Below are positions 17,189 through 27,310 of a stretch of DNA of 64,000 nucleotides, in pieces; within the stretch, counting starts at the first letter, position 1; every line of letters starts with the position of its first letter. Under the pieces are notes generated by a model. It saw nothing but the letters and a program-made list of their open reading frames with translations, was not told where the DNA came from and searched no databases. The stretch is from Cognatiluteimonas lumbrici. Lineage in GTDB: Bacteria; Pseudomonadota; Gammaproteobacteria; Xanthomonadales; Xanthomonadaceae. The position numbers and the translations under genes were made by a program. The stretch spans positions 1,934,207 through 1,998,206 of the forward strand of contig NZ_ML636798.1 in the NCBI RefSeq assembly GCF_006476065.1. The letters run 5' to 3'.

Positions 17189-19197
17189 GGCGCGCCCCCC
17201 GGCGGAATCCGCCACCACTCCGTGTTGCCGACCGTCATCTCGCGCGTCGCGCCCATCCGTTCCAGCCCCTTGCGCCGCGCGGGCGGCAGCGCCTCCGGCG
17301 CAAGGATGACCTCGGCGATGTGTTCGTCGCGCAACAGCCGCGCCCAGGCGTCGCCGCTCGGGTCCGCGTCGGCCTGCGCCGCCGCGGCGTGCAGGCGCGG
17401 CGCATACCACTCGACCGTGCGCCCGCGGCCGGCGAGCTCGGCGTGGAACGGGTGCGTCAGCAGTAGCACCGCGCCGCTGTCGGGCGCGCGTTCGCGGATC
17501 GCCGCGACCAGCAGCCGCTCGGGGGCGTAGCGCTCGAGCAGCGGCGCGTCGGCGCCGGCCGCCTTGAACGCGCGCTTGTGGATGCCCAGGTGCAGCAACC
17601 AGTAGGCGTTGGCCTGGAACAGCAGGTTCAATGCGCACAGGCCGGCGACCAGCCAGCCGGCGCGGATGCGCGGCAGCGCGCGTTGCAGCGCCAGCACCAG
17701 CGCCGGCAGCAGCAGGGCGATGCCCGGGTGCAGGTAGCGCGCGTACTGCAGCGGCAGCAGCGGCAGCGCGATCGCCAGCGTCGCGCAGACGGCGAGTCCG
17801 CGTGCGCGGCGGTCGGCGAACGCCAGCAGCCACGCGCCGGCGAGCGCCACCAGCGCGAAGCCGAGCGCGCCGTTCCAGCCCTCGAGGTAGTCCGAGGTCC
17901 GGAAGGTCAGCGACCACGGCAGCGCCGGGTCCAGGCCCTGCTGCCAGCGCGCGTCGTTGAAGCCCGTGTCCGGGAACAGCGGCGAGCGGAACACGTCGTT
18001 GAGCAGCGGCAGCACCGGGTTGCCGGTGCTCGCCCAGGCGTAGGCGTAGCTCGAGCCGCCGACGGCGACGAATGCGGCGACTGCGAGCGCGAACGCGCCG
18101 ACGCCGGGCAGGACGCCGCGTTGCCGCCAGAGGGCCCACAGGACCAACGGCGTGGCCGCGATGCCGTGCATCGGCTTGAGCGCGAACAGCAGGCCGTACA
18201 GCAGCGCACCGAGCAGCAGCCGGCGCGGCAGGCGGTCGTCGAGCACCACCACGGCAAGCGCCAGCGTGACCGCCACCGCCGGGGTCTCGGTCTGCATGCT
18301 GCCGAGCAGCCCCGCCGTCAGCGGCAGCGACGCGTACAACGCGACCACGGCCCAGCGCAGTGCGGGCACCAGGCCCAGCAACGCGCCCAGCCGCCACAGC
18401 GCACCCGCGGCGGCCGCCAACCAGGCCAGGTTGAGCGGCCCGCGCGACTCGGCGTGCGCGACGACCTGCGGGATCGCCTGCAACACGTCGCCGGCCCACG
18501 GCGCCAGCGACCACACCTGCTGCGAGACGTCGAGCGCGTAACGGCCGTGCAGCATCAACTGCCAAGGCAGGCCGAGGTGGTAGGCGAGGTCGTCGTACTG
18601 CATCGTCGGCGGCCAGCTCCCGGCCGAGGCGAGGCCGAGGGCCAGCACGGTCCAGGCGGCCGCGCGCGGCGACGCCGACACCGCGGTCCGCCAGCCGTCG
18701 CGGGCAACCGACAGCGACGCAGCCAACGCACGCCAGCGCAGCGCCACCAGCAGCAGCAGTGCCGCTAGGTAGGTCCAGCGCCCGTGCATCGGCAGCGGCA
18801 GCGTCCACCCGACCACGGTCGCGAGCAGCGCCATTCCCGCGAGCCAGGCCATGGCCGGATGCGCAACCGTGCCGGCGACCGCGCTCCCGGCGGCGAGCGC
18901 TGGCGCGGCCAGCAGCACCACCGCCAGCGTTGGCAGGATGCCCGCCATCGCCACCGCGACCAGCGCGAACACCAGCAGCAACCCGCTCGCCCACGACCAG
19001 CCGGCGAACCTGCGCAGCCCCCACGCCGGCAGCACCGCCAGGCCCGCGAGCAGCAGGCTCTCGGCCGCGCGTCCGGCCGGCAGGTGTTCCCACATCCGCG
19101 TGAGCACGAAGCCGGCGACGCACAGCAGCACGCCGGCCCAGATCGTGGCCTCGGCAAGGCGGGGTCGGTGGAAGCGGACGACGGCGGTCTGCGGCAC
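17185..19197 (-). CDS. Polytopic membrane glycosyltransferase, GT-C fold (predicted)
   Basis: 670 residues from a GTG start with AGGA upstream. At least twelve hydrophobic helices are visible, for example IWAGVLLCVAGFVLTRMW and LAIALPLLPLQYARYLHPGI. A periplasmic loop after the early helices holds TMQYDDLAYHLGLPWQ, an acidic pair of the kind used by GT-C enzymes such as the GT39/ArnT families. The C-terminal 120 residues are soluble and periplasmic. Such enzymes move sugars from polyprenyl carriers onto proteins or lipids. No close named family is recognised, and donor and acceptor are unknown. The GtrA-like gene is coupled downstream. Confidence 0.72.
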   Translation of the reverse strand: MPQTAVVRFHRPRLAEATIWAGVLLCVAGFVLTRMWEHLPAGRAAESLLLAGLAVLPAWGLRRFAGWSWASGLLLVFALVAVAMAGILPTLAVVLLAAPALAAGSAVAGTVAHPAMAWLAGMALLATVVGWTLPLPMHGRWTYLAALLLLVALRWRALAASLSVARDGWRTAVSASPRAAAWTVLALGLASAGSWPPTMQYDDLAYHLGLPWQLMLHGRYALDVSQQVWSLAPWAGDVLQAIPQVVAHAESRGPLNLAWLAAAAGALWRLGALLGLVPALRWAVVALYASLPLTAGLLGSMQTETPAVAVTLALAVVVLDDRLPRRLLLGALLYGLLFALKPMHGIAATPLVLWALWRQRGVLPGVGAFALAVAAFVAVGGSSYAYAWASTGNPVLPLLNDVFRSPLFPDTGFNDARWQQGLDPALPWSLTFRTSDYLEGWNGALGFALVALAGAWLLAFADRRARGLAVCATLAIALPLLPLQYARYLHPGIALLLPALVLALQRALPRIRAGWLVAGLCALNLLFQANAYWLLHLGIHKRAFKAAGADAPLLERYAPERLLVAAIRERAPDSGAVLLLTHPFHAELAGRGRTVEWYAPRLHAAAAQADADPSGDAWARLLRDEHIAEVILAPEALPPARRKGLERMGATREMTVGNTEWWRIPPGGAP

Positions 19198-19273
19198 CGG
19201 CGCATCCTAGCAGGCGCCACCCGGATAGAATCGCGGTCACATCGCATCGCCGCGCCGCCGCATGGGAGCCCGC

Positions 19274-20638
19274 ATGACACCACCGCTGCACGTCGTGATC
19301 CTCGTCGCCGGCGAGGGCAAGCGGATGAAGTCGGCGCTGCCCAAGGTGCTGCAGCCGGTGGCGGGGCGCCCGATGCTGGCGCACGTCATCGACACCGCGC
19401 GCGCGCTGTCGCCGTCCGCGATCCACGTCGTGCACGGCCATGGCGGCGCCCAGGTGCGCGCGGCCTTCGCCGGCGACGCCGACCTGTCGTGGGTCGAACA
19501 GGCGCAACAGCTCGGCACCGGGCACGCGGTGCAGCAGGCGTTGCCGGCGATCCCCGCGGGCTCGCGCGTGCTGGTGCTGTATGGCGACGTGCCCCTGATC
19601 ACCGCCGACACGCTGCGCAAGCTGCTGGCCAGCCCGGGCGCGCTCGCGGTGCTCGCGGCCGAGCTCGACGATCCCACCGGCTACGGGCGCATCGTCCGCG
19701 ACCCGCAGGGCAACGTCGAGCGCATCGTCGAGCAGAAGGACGCCGACGACGCCCAGCGCCGCATCGGGCTGGTCAACACCGGCGTGATCGTCGCCGACGG
19801 CAACGCGCTCGGACGCTGGCTCTCGGCGCTGCGCAACGACAACGCGCAGGGCGAGTACTACCTCACCGACGTGTTCGCGCAGGCGGCCGCGGAGTACTGC
19901 GCCGCGGAGATCGTGGTGGTCGGCGATCCGATGGAGACCGAGGGCGCCAACGATCCCTGGCAGCTGGCGCAGCTCGAGCGCGCGTTCCAGCGCCGCGCGG
20001 TGCGCGAGCTCTGCCTGCAGGGCGCGCGGGTGGCGGACCCGGCGCGCGTGGACATCCGCGGGCGCGTCAGCGTCGGGCGCGACGTGTCGCTGGACGTGGA
20101 CGTCGTGCTCGAGGGCGAGGTCGAGCTCGGCGACAACGTCAGCATCGGCCCGTTCTGCCGCCTGAAGGACGTGCGCCTGGCCGCCGGCACGGTGGTGGCC
20201 GCGCACTGCGACCTGGAGGGCGCGCGCAGCGAAGGCGCCGCGGCGATCGGCCCGTACGCGCGCCTGCGGCCCGGCACCGTGCTCGCGGAGGGCGTGCGCG
20301 TCGGCAACTTCGTCGAGACCAAGAACACGGTCATGGCCGAGGGCAGCAAGGCCAACCACCTCAGCTACCTCGGCGACGCCAGCGTCGGGCGCAAGGCCAA
20401 CATCGGCGCCGGCACCATCACCTGCAACTACGACGGCGTGAACAAGTCGCGCACCAGCATCGGCGACGGCGCCTTCATCGGCTCCAACAGCGCGCTGGTG
20501 GCGCCGGTCGAGATCGGCGAGGACGCCACCATCGGCGCCGGCTCGGTGGTCACCCACGACGCGCCGGCCGGCAAGCTCACCGTCGCCCGCGGCCGCCAGT
20601 CCACCATCGAAGGCTGGCAGCGGCCGAAGAAGCGCTAG
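19274..20638 (+). CDS. glmU: Bifunctional UDP-GlcNAc pyrophosphorylase / GlcN-1-P acetyltransferase
   Basis: 454 residues. The N-terminal uridyltransferase domain shows [30 protein letters not shown] and LYGDVPLI. The C-terminal left-handed beta-helix shows [18 protein letters not shown] and [11 protein letters not shown], with the acetyltransferase His in [10 protein letters not shown]. The product UDP-GlcNAc feeds peptidoglycan and LPS synthesis. The start was set at the ATG after GGGAG; an ATG four codons upstream is the alternative. Position one of the usual L-A-A-G motif is L-V-A-G here, a mild change. The stop shares CTAG with the convergent P-type ATPase gene. GlmS is encoded 8 kb away. 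Confidence 0.97.
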   Translation: MTPPLHVVILVAGEGKRMKSALPKVLQPVAGRPMLAHVIDTARALSPSAIHVVHGHGGAQVRAAFAGDADLSWVEQAQQLGTGHAVQQALPAIPAGSRVLVLYGDVPLITADTLRKLLASPGALAVLAAELDDPTGYGRIVRDPQGNVERIVEQKDADDAQRRIGLVNTGVIVADGNALGRWLSALRNDNAQGEYYLTDVFAQAAAEYCAAEIVVVGDPMETEGANDPWQLAQLERAFQRRAVRELCLQGARVADPARVDIRGRVSVGRDVSLDVDVVLEGEVELGDNVSIGPFCRLKDVRLAAGTVVAAHCDLEGARSEGAAAIGPYARLRPGTVLAEGVRVGNFVETKNTVMAEGSKANHLSYLGDASVGRKANIGAGTITCNYDGVNKSRTSIGDGAFIGSNSALVAPVEIGEDATIGAGSVVTHDAPAGKLTVARGRQSTIEGWQRPKKR

Positions 20639-22950
20639 CGCCGGCCCAGGCGCAGGGCGTTGGCGACGACGGACACCGAGCTGAGGCTCATCGCCAGCGC
20701 CGCCAGCATCGGGCTCAGCAGGATGCCGAACGCGGGGTAGAGCACGCCGGCGGCGACCGGCACGCCGATCGCATTGTAGAGGAAGGCGAAGCCCAGGTTC
20801 TGCTTCATGTTGGCCACGGTCTCGGCCGAGATCCGCCGCGCCTCCGCGATCCGGCGCAGGTCGCCCTTCACCAGCGTCACCTGCGCGCTCGACATCGCCA
20901 CGTCGGTGCCGGTGCCCATGGCGATGCCGACGTCCGCGGCGGCCAGCGCCGGGGCGTCGTTGATGCCGTCGCCGGCCATCGCCACCACGTGGCCCTCGGC
21001 CTGCAGCCTGCGCACCAGCGCGACCTTGTCGGCCGGCGTCACCTCGCCGTGGGCCTCGTCGATGCGCAGCGCGCGCGCGACCGCGTTCGCGGTGCCTTCG
21101 GAGTCGCCGGTGGCCATGACGATGCGCATGCCTTCCCCGCGCAGCGCGTCGAGCGCCGCGGGCGTGCTGTCCTTGACCGGGTCCGCGACCGCGATGGCGC
21201 CGAGCAGCGCACCGTCGGCGGCGAGGAACATCACGCTGGCGCCCTCGCCGCGCAGGGATTCGGCCTGCTCGTTGAGCGCGCCGACCTCGATGCCCGCATC
21301 CCGCATCAACGTGCGGTTGCCCAGCAGCAACTCCCGGCCCTCGACGCGGCCGCGCACGCCTTGGCCGGTGACCGACTCGAAGTCGTGCACGGCGGACAAT
21401 CCCAGCTCGAGCCGGCGCGCCTCGGCGACGATGGCGTCGGCGAGCGGGTGTTCGCTGCCCTGGTCGAGGCTGGCGGCCAGGCGCAGCACGGTGGTGGCGT
21501 CCTGGCCGGCGGCTGGAAGCACCTCGCGGAACGCGGGGCGGCCCTCGGTGAGGGTGCCGGTCTTGTCCACCACCAGCGTGTCCACCGTGCGCAGGCGCTC
21601 GATCGCCTCGGCGTCGCGGAACAGCACGCCGGCGCCGGCGGCGCGGCCGCTGGCGACCATGATCGACATCGGCGTAGCCAGGCCCAGCGCACAGGGACAG
21701 GCGATGATCAGCACCGACACCGCGTTGAGCACCGCCCAGGTCCACGACGGCTCCGGCCCGAACAGGCCCCAGCCGAGCAGGGTCAGCAGCGCCACCGCCA
21801 GCACCGCGAGCACGAACCAGAACGACACCTTGTCGGCCAGGCGTTGCATCGGCGCGCGCGAGCGCTGCGCCTGCGCCACCAGCTGCACGATCTGCGCCAG
21901 CACCGTGGCGGAGCCGACCTGGTCGGCGCGCATCACCAGCGCGCCGGTGCCGTTGAGGGTCGCGCCGATCAGGCGGTCGCCCTCGCCCCGCGCCACCGGG
22001 ATCGGTTCGCCGGTGAGCATGGATTCATCGACGCTGGAGCGGCCCTCGAGCACGGTGCCGTCCACCGGCACCTTCTCGCCCGGGCGCACGCGCAGGCGGT
22101 CGCCGACGTGCACGTGCTCCAGCGGGATGTCCTCCTCGCTGCCGTCCTCGCGGATGCGGCGCGCGGTCTTCGGCGCCAGCCCGAGCAGTGCCTTGATCGC
22201 GGCCGAGGTCTTCGAGCGCGCGCGCAGCTCGAGCAGCTGCCCGAGCAGGGTCAGCGACACGATCACCGCGGCCGCCTCGAAGTAGACGCCGACCCGCCCG
22301 TGCTCGTGGAAGGAGGGCGGGAACAGCCCGGGCGCGAGCGTCGCGACCACGCTGTACAGGTAGGCGGCGCCGACGCCGGTCCCGATCAGCGTCCACATGT
22401 TCGGGCTGCGGTTGCGGATGGACTGCAGCCAGCGCTCGAAGAACGGCCAGCCGGCCCACAGCACCACCGGCGTGGCCAGCACCAGCTCGAGCCAGGTGCG
22501 GGTGGTGGCGTCGCCGATGCCGAGCGCGTCGCCGAACATCGCCAGCACGAACACCGCCGCGGTCAGCGGCAGCGTCCACCAGAAGCGGCGGCGGAAGTCG
22601 ACCAGCTCCGGATTCTCGCCTTCGTCCAGGGAGGGCATCTCAGGTTCCAGCGCCATGCCGCACTTCGGACACGTGCCCGGACCTTCCTGGCGGACCTCGG
22701 GGTGCATGGGGCAGGTGTAGATGGCGCCGGGGACCGCCGCCTCGGGCTCCCCGGCGCGCGGCGACAGGTACCTGCCGGGATCGGCGATGAACTTCTCGCG
22801 GCAGCGCGGGTTGCAGAAGTGGTACTCGACGCCGTCGTGCACGTGGTGGTGCGGTGTCTTCGCCGGGTCCACGGTCATGCCGCAGACCGGATCGGTGGCG
22901 GTGACGGCCGCGCCGCTGCCGTGGTCGCGGTGGGCGTGGGGGTCGGTCAT
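20635..22950 (-). CDS. copA-like: Copper-translocating P-type ATPase with N-terminal YHS and metal-binding modules
   Basis: 771 residues. A His-rich start leads to a YHS domain ([22 protein letters not shown]) and a heavy-metal-binding module ([21 protein letters not shown]). Then come eight helices with the Cu+ motif CPC ([13 protein letters not shown]), actuator TGE, phosphorylation site [11 protein letters not shown] motif (SEHPLADA) and hinge [10 protein letters not shown]. It exports Cu+ (or Ag+) from the cytoplasm. There is no classical N-terminal HMA GMxCxxC domain; the YHS and HMBD modules replace it. Its ATG overlaps the stop of the CueR-like gene, giving co-regulation. The 3' end overlaps glmU by the palindrome CTAG. 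Confidence 0.95.
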   Translation of the reverse strand: MTDPHAHRDHGSGAAVTATDPVCGMTVDPAKTPHHHVHDGVEYHFCNPRCREKFIADPGRYLSPRAGEPEAAVPGAIYTCPMHPEVRQEGPGTCPKCGMALEPEMPSLDEGENPELVDFRRRFWWTLPLTAAVFVLAMFGDALGIGDATTRTWLELVLATPVVLWAGWPFFERWLQSIRNRSPNMWTLIGTGVGAAYLYSVVATLAPGLFPPSFHEHGRVGVYFEAAAVIVSLTLLGQLLELRARSKTSAAIKALLGLAPKTARRIREDGSEEDIPLEHVHVGDRLRVRPGEKVPVDGTVLEGRSSVDESMLTGEPIPVARGEGDRLIGATLNGTGALVMRADQVGSATVLAQIVQLVAQAQRSRAPMQRLADKVSFWFVLAVLAVALLTLLGWGLFGPEPSWTWAVLNAVSVLIIACPCALGLATPMSIMVASGRAAGAGVLFRDAEAIERLRTVDTLVVDKTGTLTEGRPAFREVLPAAGQDATTVLRLAASLDQGSEHPLADAIVAEARRLELGLSAVHDFESVTGQGVRGRVEGRELLLGNRTLMRDAGIEVGALNEQAESLRGEGASVMFLAADGALLGAIAVADPVKDSTPAALDALRGEGMRIVMATGDSEGTANAVARALRIDEAHGEVTPADKVALVRRLQAEGHVVAMAGDGINDAPALAAADVGIAMGTGTDVAMSSAQVTLVKGDLRRIAEARRISAETVANMKQNLGFAFLYNAIGVPVAAGVLYPAFGILLSPMLAALAMSLSSVSVVANALRLGRR

Positions 22951-23345
22951 TGGTCGTCTCCGGAAAGGGTCCCGAGGATCGGGCAGTGCTCGAGTTCGCC
23001 GCGGCCGGGGCACGATGCGACCAGCACCTCCAGTCCACCGCGGATGCGCTGCAGTTCCGCGATCCTCGCGTCCACGTCGTGCAGCTTGGCCTCCGCTGCG
23101 CGCTTCATCCCGGCCATGTCGGCCCCGCGCCGCTCGGACAGGGCGAGCAGCTCCCCGATCTCGGACAAGGTGAAGCCCAATGCCTTGGCGCGGCGGATGA
23201 AGCGCACGCGCTCCACGTCGGGCGCGGCGTACCGGCGATAGCCGGAAAGGGTGCGCTCCGCCTCGGGCAGCAGGCCCTGCCGCTCGTAGTAGCGCACGGT
23301 GTCGATGGCCACGCCGGCCTCTCGCGCAAGCTCTCCGATCTTCAT
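22947..23345 (-). CDS. cueR: CueR/HmrR-like MerR family copper-responsive regulator
   Basis: 132 residues. The N-terminal winged helix-turn-helix reads [20 protein letters not shown] and [21 protein letters not shown] dimerisation helix follows. The C-terminal metal loop [13 protein letters not shown] has two Cys spaced as in CueR, which binds Cu+ linearly with such a pair. An in-frame ATG 20 codons upstream is less likely because it would include operator DNA. The gene leads an operon with the P-type ATPase (ATGA overlap) and is preceded by a long-spacer promoter with a central dyad, the typical MerR arrangement. Confidence 0.93.
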   Translation of the reverse strand: MKIGELAREAGVAIDTVRYYERQGLLPEAERTLSGYRRYAAPDVERVRFIRRAKALGFTLSEIGELLALSERRGADMAGMKRAAEAKLHDVDARIAELQRIRGGLEVLVASCPGRGELEHCPILGTLSGDDQ

Positions 23346-23386
23346 GGCGTCCGGCTCCGGACCGCCCGCAGCGGGGCAATGGAGCC

Positions 23387-23418
23387 ATTCTGCACCTTGG
23401 ACCATGGTCCAGAGTCAA
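23387..23418 (-). promoter_or_regulatory. MerR-type promoter/operator with 20-bp spacer
   Basis: On the minus strand: TTGACT (-35), a 20-bp spacer and CAGAAT (-10). The spacer holds the perfect dyad TGGACCATGGTCCA (23398-23411). Over-long spacers with a central dyad are the hallmark of promoters activated by DNA twisting by MerR-family proteins. It drives the cueR-ATPase operon and lies between it and the divergent DUF305 gene. Confidence 0.75.
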
Positions 23419-23484
23419 GCCGTGAATGTGGCTTCCACCTTCGTGGTCCTACTGTTCCGGCAACTGCCCGAGGGAGAGCGCGGG

Positions 23485-24045
23485 ATGGAGACTGGCAAGC
23501 AGAAGCAGGCGACGACGATGTGGCGCAAGTTCGCCGCGATGATCGCGACGTCCACCGTCGTCATGTTCTTCCTGATGTACCAGCTGGTCTACAGCGTCGA
23601 CCACGCCCTGTTCAGCATCAACCGCCTGGTCGCCTCGCTGGTGATGGGCTGCGTCATGGCCGTGGTCATGCTCGGCTTCATGTGGTCGATGTACGAGGGC
23701 CGCGCGAAGAAAATCGCGGTGGTCGCCGTTGCCTCGCTGCTCGGGATCGCCTTGCTGCTGGTCAACAGGAGCCAGGCGCTGGTGGGCGACGTCGCCTTCA
23801 TGAGCGCCATGATTCCGCACCACTCCATCGCCATCAACAACGCCCGCAAGGCCGGCATCAGCGATCCGCGGGTGCGCGAGCTGGCCGACGGGATCATCAC
23901 GTCCCAGGTCCGCGAGATCGCCGAGATGGAACTGCTGATCGAGGATATCCGCCGCAACGGGGAGCGCGGTCGGACCGCGCTCCCCCCGGTTTCCGCCGAA
24001 CCCACCGCGCGGATGCAGCGCGAAGCGGAGCAGGCGGTGCGATAG
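23485..24045 (+). CDS. DUF305 membrane protein, copper-island associated
   Basis: 186 residues. Three membrane helices ([57 protein letters not shown]) precede a periplasmic DUF305 segment with [20 protein letters not shown]. The paired His and Met residues are plausible metal ligands. DUF305 (CopM-like) proteins often accompany copper resistance genes and are thought to bind copper. The start was set at the ATG after AGGGAGAG. The gene is divergent from the cueR operon and convergent with the DUF411 gene. Confidence 0.85.
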   Translation: METGKQKQATTMWRKFAAMIATSTVVMFFLMYQLVYSVDHALFSINRLVASLVMGCVMAVVMLGFMWSMYEGRAKKIAVVAVASLLGIALLLVNRSQALVGDVAFMSAMIPHHSIAINNARKAGISDPRVRELADGIITSQVREIAEMELLIEDIRRNGERGRTALPPVSAEPTARMQREAEQAVR

Positions 24046-24066
24046 GTGGATCGCGCCCGGCTGCGT

Positions 24067-24603
24067 TCAGTGCCGGGCGTACGGCGTGGTGCTGCCGTCG
24101 TTGGCCACCAGTTCGACCGTGTAGGGCTGGGTGCGGCCGTCCGGCGTCTCCATCCCCGGCGAGCCCATCGGCATGCCCGGGAGCACCAGGCCCCTGGCAT
24201 CCGGGCGTTCGGCGAGCAGCCGCTTCACGTCCGCGGCCGGCACGTGCCCTTCGATGAGGTAGCCGTCCACGATCGCGGTGTGGCAGGAGCCCTTGCCGGG
24301 CGGCACGCCGGCGCTGGCCTTGACCGGGCCCATGTCGGCCTCGTTGCGCGCCTCCACCGGGAAGCCGGCGTGGCGCATGTGCTCGATCCAGGCGTTGCAG
24401 CAGCCGCAGTACGGATCCTTGTGCACGACCACCAGCGGCAGCGCGGCCTCCGCGGAGGCGGATGCGTCGGCGCCAGCCGCGGCGGGAGCGGGGGCAGCCG
24501 CTGCGGAGGCCTCCGGTGCGACGGCCTCCGGAGCGGGAGGCTGCGAGCAGCCGAGCAGGGCGACGGCGAGCAGGACGGCGAGGGTCGAAGTCATCGTGTT
24601 CAT
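24067..24603 (-). CDS. DUF411 lipoprotein, putative periplasmic metal-binding protein
   Basis: 178 residues. The signal peptide ends in lipobox LLGC, so the mature protein is lipid-anchored at Cys. A long Ala/Pro linker follows (about residues 20-48). The DUF411 domain carries HKDPYCGCCNAWIEHM, PGKGSCHTAIVDGY and PGMPMGSPGME. Its Cys pair and Met-rich tail suggest Cu+ binding. DUF411 genes are commonly found with cop/cus genes. It follows copB by 5 nt and closes the copLAB operon. An ATG three codons downstream is an alternative start. Confidence 0.87.
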   Translation of the reverse strand: MNTMTSTLAVLLAVALLGCSQPPAPEAVAPEASAAAAPAPAAAGADASASAEAALPLVVVHKDPYCGCCNAWIEHMRHAGFPVEARNEADMGPVKASAGVPPGKGSCHTAIVDGYLIEGHVPAADVKRLLAERPDARGLVLPGMPMGSPGMETPDGRTQPYTVELVANDGSTTPYARH

Positions 24604-24608
24604 CCTGT

Positions 24609-25472
24609 TCAGAACCAGAAGCGGACGCCCGCGACCACGCGGGTGTCATCGGTGGGATGGCCCCCGGCCCGCCGCAGGTCGGCGGTGTTGCCGAAGGCGC
24701 GTTCGTGCGCGATGCCGACATAGGGCGCGAACCGGCGCGTCACCTCGTAGCGTAGCCGCAGGCCCGCCTCGACGGTGGCCAGGCCGGCGCCAAGGCCGCG
24801 CTGCGGATCGCTCCGGCCCCAGGCTTCGGCCCCGGCCTGCCACTGCAGGACCAGGCGGTTGGTCAGCAGGGTGTCGTACTCGGCCTCGACGGCGAGGCCG
24901 GCCTGGCCGTGGTCGCCGAGGTAGGCAGTGGCCTCGACCTCGAACTTCTGCGGCGCCAGGCCGATCACGCCGATCGCGGCATAGGTGCGCGAGGGGCCGT
25001 CCCCGACGTCGTGGCGCACGCCGACCACGCCGTCCCACCAGCGCGAGACGGCGCGGCCGTAGAACAGCTCGAGGTTGGCCGCTTCGACGCGGCCGTCCGC
25101 GGCCTCGCCCTCGCTGCGCAGCCAGGCGCGGTCGAGGTCGGTGCCGATCCACGCCGAAGCCTCCCAGGCCAGCGGGTCGTCGCCGGCGTCGGAAGTCTCG
25201 AGCCGGTCCACCAGCACGAAGGAGTGGATGTCGTCGTGCACCGCGTGGCCCGACAGCCCGGCCGGGAACGCGGCCGCGCGGTCGGCGTCAGTGAGCGGCG
25301 GGATCGGCTCGCGCGGGAGCTGTTCCGACGGCGGTGCATGCGCGTCGTGCTGCGTATGCTCCGCGTGCTCCGTCTGTTGTGCGTGCTGCGCATGGCCGGC
25401 GTGCTGAGCGAACGCCGGCGTCGACAGGGCCGCCAGCGCGGCCACCAGCAGGGTCTGGCGCATGGCGTTCAT
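24609..25472 (-). CDS. copB: Copper resistance outer-membrane protein CopB
   Basis: 287 residues. The signal peptide is MNAMRQTLLVAALAALSTPA, cut before QHAGHAQ. A His-rich segment follows (HAGHAQHAQQTEHAEHTQHD), typical of CopB and likely to hold copper. A CopB beta-barrel runs from FVLVDRLETS to the terminal aromatic VRFWF, the usual C-terminal Phe of outer-membrane proteins. CopB helps sequester or export periplasmic copper with CopA. Its start overlaps the copA stop (ATGA). Confidence 0.93.
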   Translation of the reverse strand: MNAMRQTLLVAALAALSTPAFAQHAGHAQHAQQTEHAEHTQHDAHAPPSEQLPREPIPPLTDADRAAAFPAGLSGHAVHDDIHSFVLVDRLETSDAGDDPLAWEASAWIGTDLDRAWLRSEGEAADGRVEAANLELFYGRAVSRWWDGVVGVRHDVGDGPSRTYAAIGVIGLAPQKFEVEATAYLGDHGQAGLAVEAEYDTLLTNRLVLQWQAGAEAWGRSDPQRGLGAGLATVEAGLRLRYEVTRRFAPYVGIAHERAFGNTADLRRAGGHPTDDTRVVAGVRFWF

Positions 25473-27214
25473 TCCACCACCTGCACTTCGCGGAACATGC
25501 CTGCTTCCATGTGGTACAGCAGGTGGCAATGGTAGGCCCAGCGGCCGAGTGCATCGGCGCGCACGCGGTAGCTGCGCTTGCTGCCCGGCGGCATGTCCAC
25601 GGTGTGCTTGCGCACCATGAACCGGCCGGCTTCGTCCTCCAGGTCGCTCCACATGCCGTGCAGGTGGATCGGGTGCGACATCATGGTGTCGTTGACCAGC
25701 ACGATGCGCAGGCGCTCGCCGTAATTGAGCCGCAGCGGTGCGGCATCGGCGAACCTGAGCCCGTCGAACGACCAGGCGAAGCGCTCCATGTGGCCGGTGA
25801 GGTGCAGCTCGACGGTGCGCCCGGGTTCGCGGCCGTCGGGATCGGCGAACGTGCTCTTCAGGTCGGCGTAGCGGAGCACGCGACGGCCGTTGTCGCGCAG
25901 GCCGATCCCGGGGTCGTCGAGCTTCGGTTCGGGGGTCATGGTCTGCATGTCCACCAGCGGATTCCCGGTTTCGCTGGCCGGATGCTGCTGCATGCCGGCT
26001 GCGCCATGGTCCATGCCGGCCATGCCGTGCATCGAATGCTCCATGCCGCCGTGGCCCATGTCCGCCATGGTCAGGATCGGGCGCGGGTCCGGCGCCGGCA
26101 CCGGCGCGCGCAGGCCTTCGCGCACGGCGAGCGTGCCGCTGACATGCCCGGTGCGACCCAGGTCCTGCGCGAAGATGGTGAACGCGTCCTGCCCCGTCGG
26201 TTCGACGATCACGTCGAAGGTCTCGGCGGTGGCGATGCGGAACTCGTCCACGGTCACCGGGTGGACGTACTGGCCGTCGGCGGCGACCACGGTCATCTTC
26301 AGCCCGGGGATGCGCACGTCGAAATGGGTCATCGCCGAGCCGTTGATGAAGCGCAGCCGCACCTTCTCGCCGGAGCGGAACAGCCCGGTCCAGTTGCCGA
26401 GCGAGGTGGTGCCGTTCATCAGGTAGGTGTAGGTGTTGCCGTTGACGTCCGAGAGGTCGGTCGGGGTCATCCGCATCGCGCCCCAGGCCTTGCGGTCGCG
26501 CAGGGTGGCGGCCAGGCCGTCCTCGCGGACGTCGCGCAGGAAGTCGCCGACCGTGCGCTTGGACAGGTTGTCGTAGTCGGAGCGCTTCTTGAGCCGGTCG
26601 AACAGGTCGGCGGGATCGAGGTCGGTCCAGTCGCTGAGCAGCACCACGTAGTCGCGGTCGCAGGCGAACGGCTCGGGCTCCAGCGGGTCGATGACCAGCG
26701 GCCCGTACAGCCCGGCCTGTTCCTGGAAGCCGGAGTGGCCGTGGTACCAGTAGGTGCCGGCCTGGCGCACGTCGAAGCGGTAGTGGTAGGCCTCGCCGGG
26801 CTGGATGCCGTCGAAGCTCAGCCCGGGCACCCCGTCCATGTTGGCCGGCAGCAGGATGCCGTGCCAGTGGATCGAGGCCTGGCGGCCGTGGATGGAGCCG
26901 GGCGGCAGCGCGTTGCGCACGCGCAGATTGACCGTCGTGCCTTCGCGCCAGCGCAGCAGCGGCGCCGGGATCGAGCCGTTGACGGCGATGCCGGTTCGCA
27001 CGCGCCCAGTGAAGTTGGCGGCGACCTCGCCGATGGACAGGTCGAACTCGGTGCCGGCGAGCACCTGCGGCTGGCCGGGGGACTTGAGCGCCCAGCCCGG
27101 CTTCGGCCACAGGCCGAGCGCGGCGACGGCGCCGCCAGCGGCGAGGCCCTGGACGAAGCGGCGTCGGGACATGTGCGGCAGCGCGTCGGCGCGCTGCCAG
27201 GGTACGTTGGACAT
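25469..27214 (-). CDS. copA: Copper resistance multicopper oxidase CopA (periplasmic)
   Basis: 581 residues. A twin-arginine signal is visible (SRRRFVQGLAAGGAVAALGL). Three cupredoxin domains hold the copper ligands SIHWHGILLP, YWYHGHSGFQ, HPIHLHGMW and HCHLLYHMEAGM. A Met/His-rich loop (GHGGMEHSMHGMAGMDHG) lies in the middle, as in PcoA/CopA. The enzyme oxidises Cu+ and binds extra copper in the periplasm. The start follows GGAG; in-frame ATGs 7 and 14 codons upstream are possible. It lies between copL and copB, the xanthomonad copLAB order. This is distinct from the P-type ATPase also called CopA in other species. Confidence 0.95.
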   Translation of the reverse strand: MSNVPWQRADALPHMSRRRFVQGLAAGGAVAALGLWPKPGWALKSPGQPQVLAGTEFDLSIGEVAANFTGRVRTGIAVNGSIPAPLLRWREGTTVNLRVRNALPPGSIHGRQASIHWHGILLPANMDGVPGLSFDGIQPGEAYHYRFDVRQAGTYWYHGHSGFQEQAGLYGPLVIDPLEPEPFACDRDYVVLLSDWTDLDPADLFDRLKKRSDYDNLSKRTVGDFLRDVREDGLAATLRDRKAWGAMRMTPTDLSDVNGNTYTYLMNGTTSLGNWTGLFRSGEKVRLRFINGSAMTHFDVRIPGLKMTVVAADGQYVHPVTVDEFRIATAETFDVIVEPTGQDAFTIFAQDLGRTGHVSGTLAVREGLRAPVPAPDPRPILTMADMGHGGMEHSMHGMAGMDHGAAGMQQHPASETGNPLVDMQTMTPEPKLDDPGIGLRDNGRRVLRYADLKSTFADPDGREPGRTVELHLTGHMERFAWSFDGLRFADAAPLRLNYGERLRIVLVNDTMMSHPIHLHGMWSDLEDEAGRFMVRKHTVDMPPGSKRSYRVRADALGRWAYHCHLLYHMEAGMFREVQVVE

Positions 27215-27310
27215 CGGAAGCTCCGGAAGCGTCATTTGCCGGCCTGGGCCGGGCACGGGCGCGCCGCGGGACGGGCACGCCGGAGGGCGCCGTGGGCGCC
27301 TGGGGAACGC

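Noticed and set aside
16805-21745. Minus-strand open frame of 1646 codons
   Set aside because: It runs across GtrA, the glycosyltransferase, glmU (antisense) and the P-type ATPase in the wrong frame and is rich in Arg/Ala/Gly. It is an effect of high GC; only the GtrA part at its end is real.
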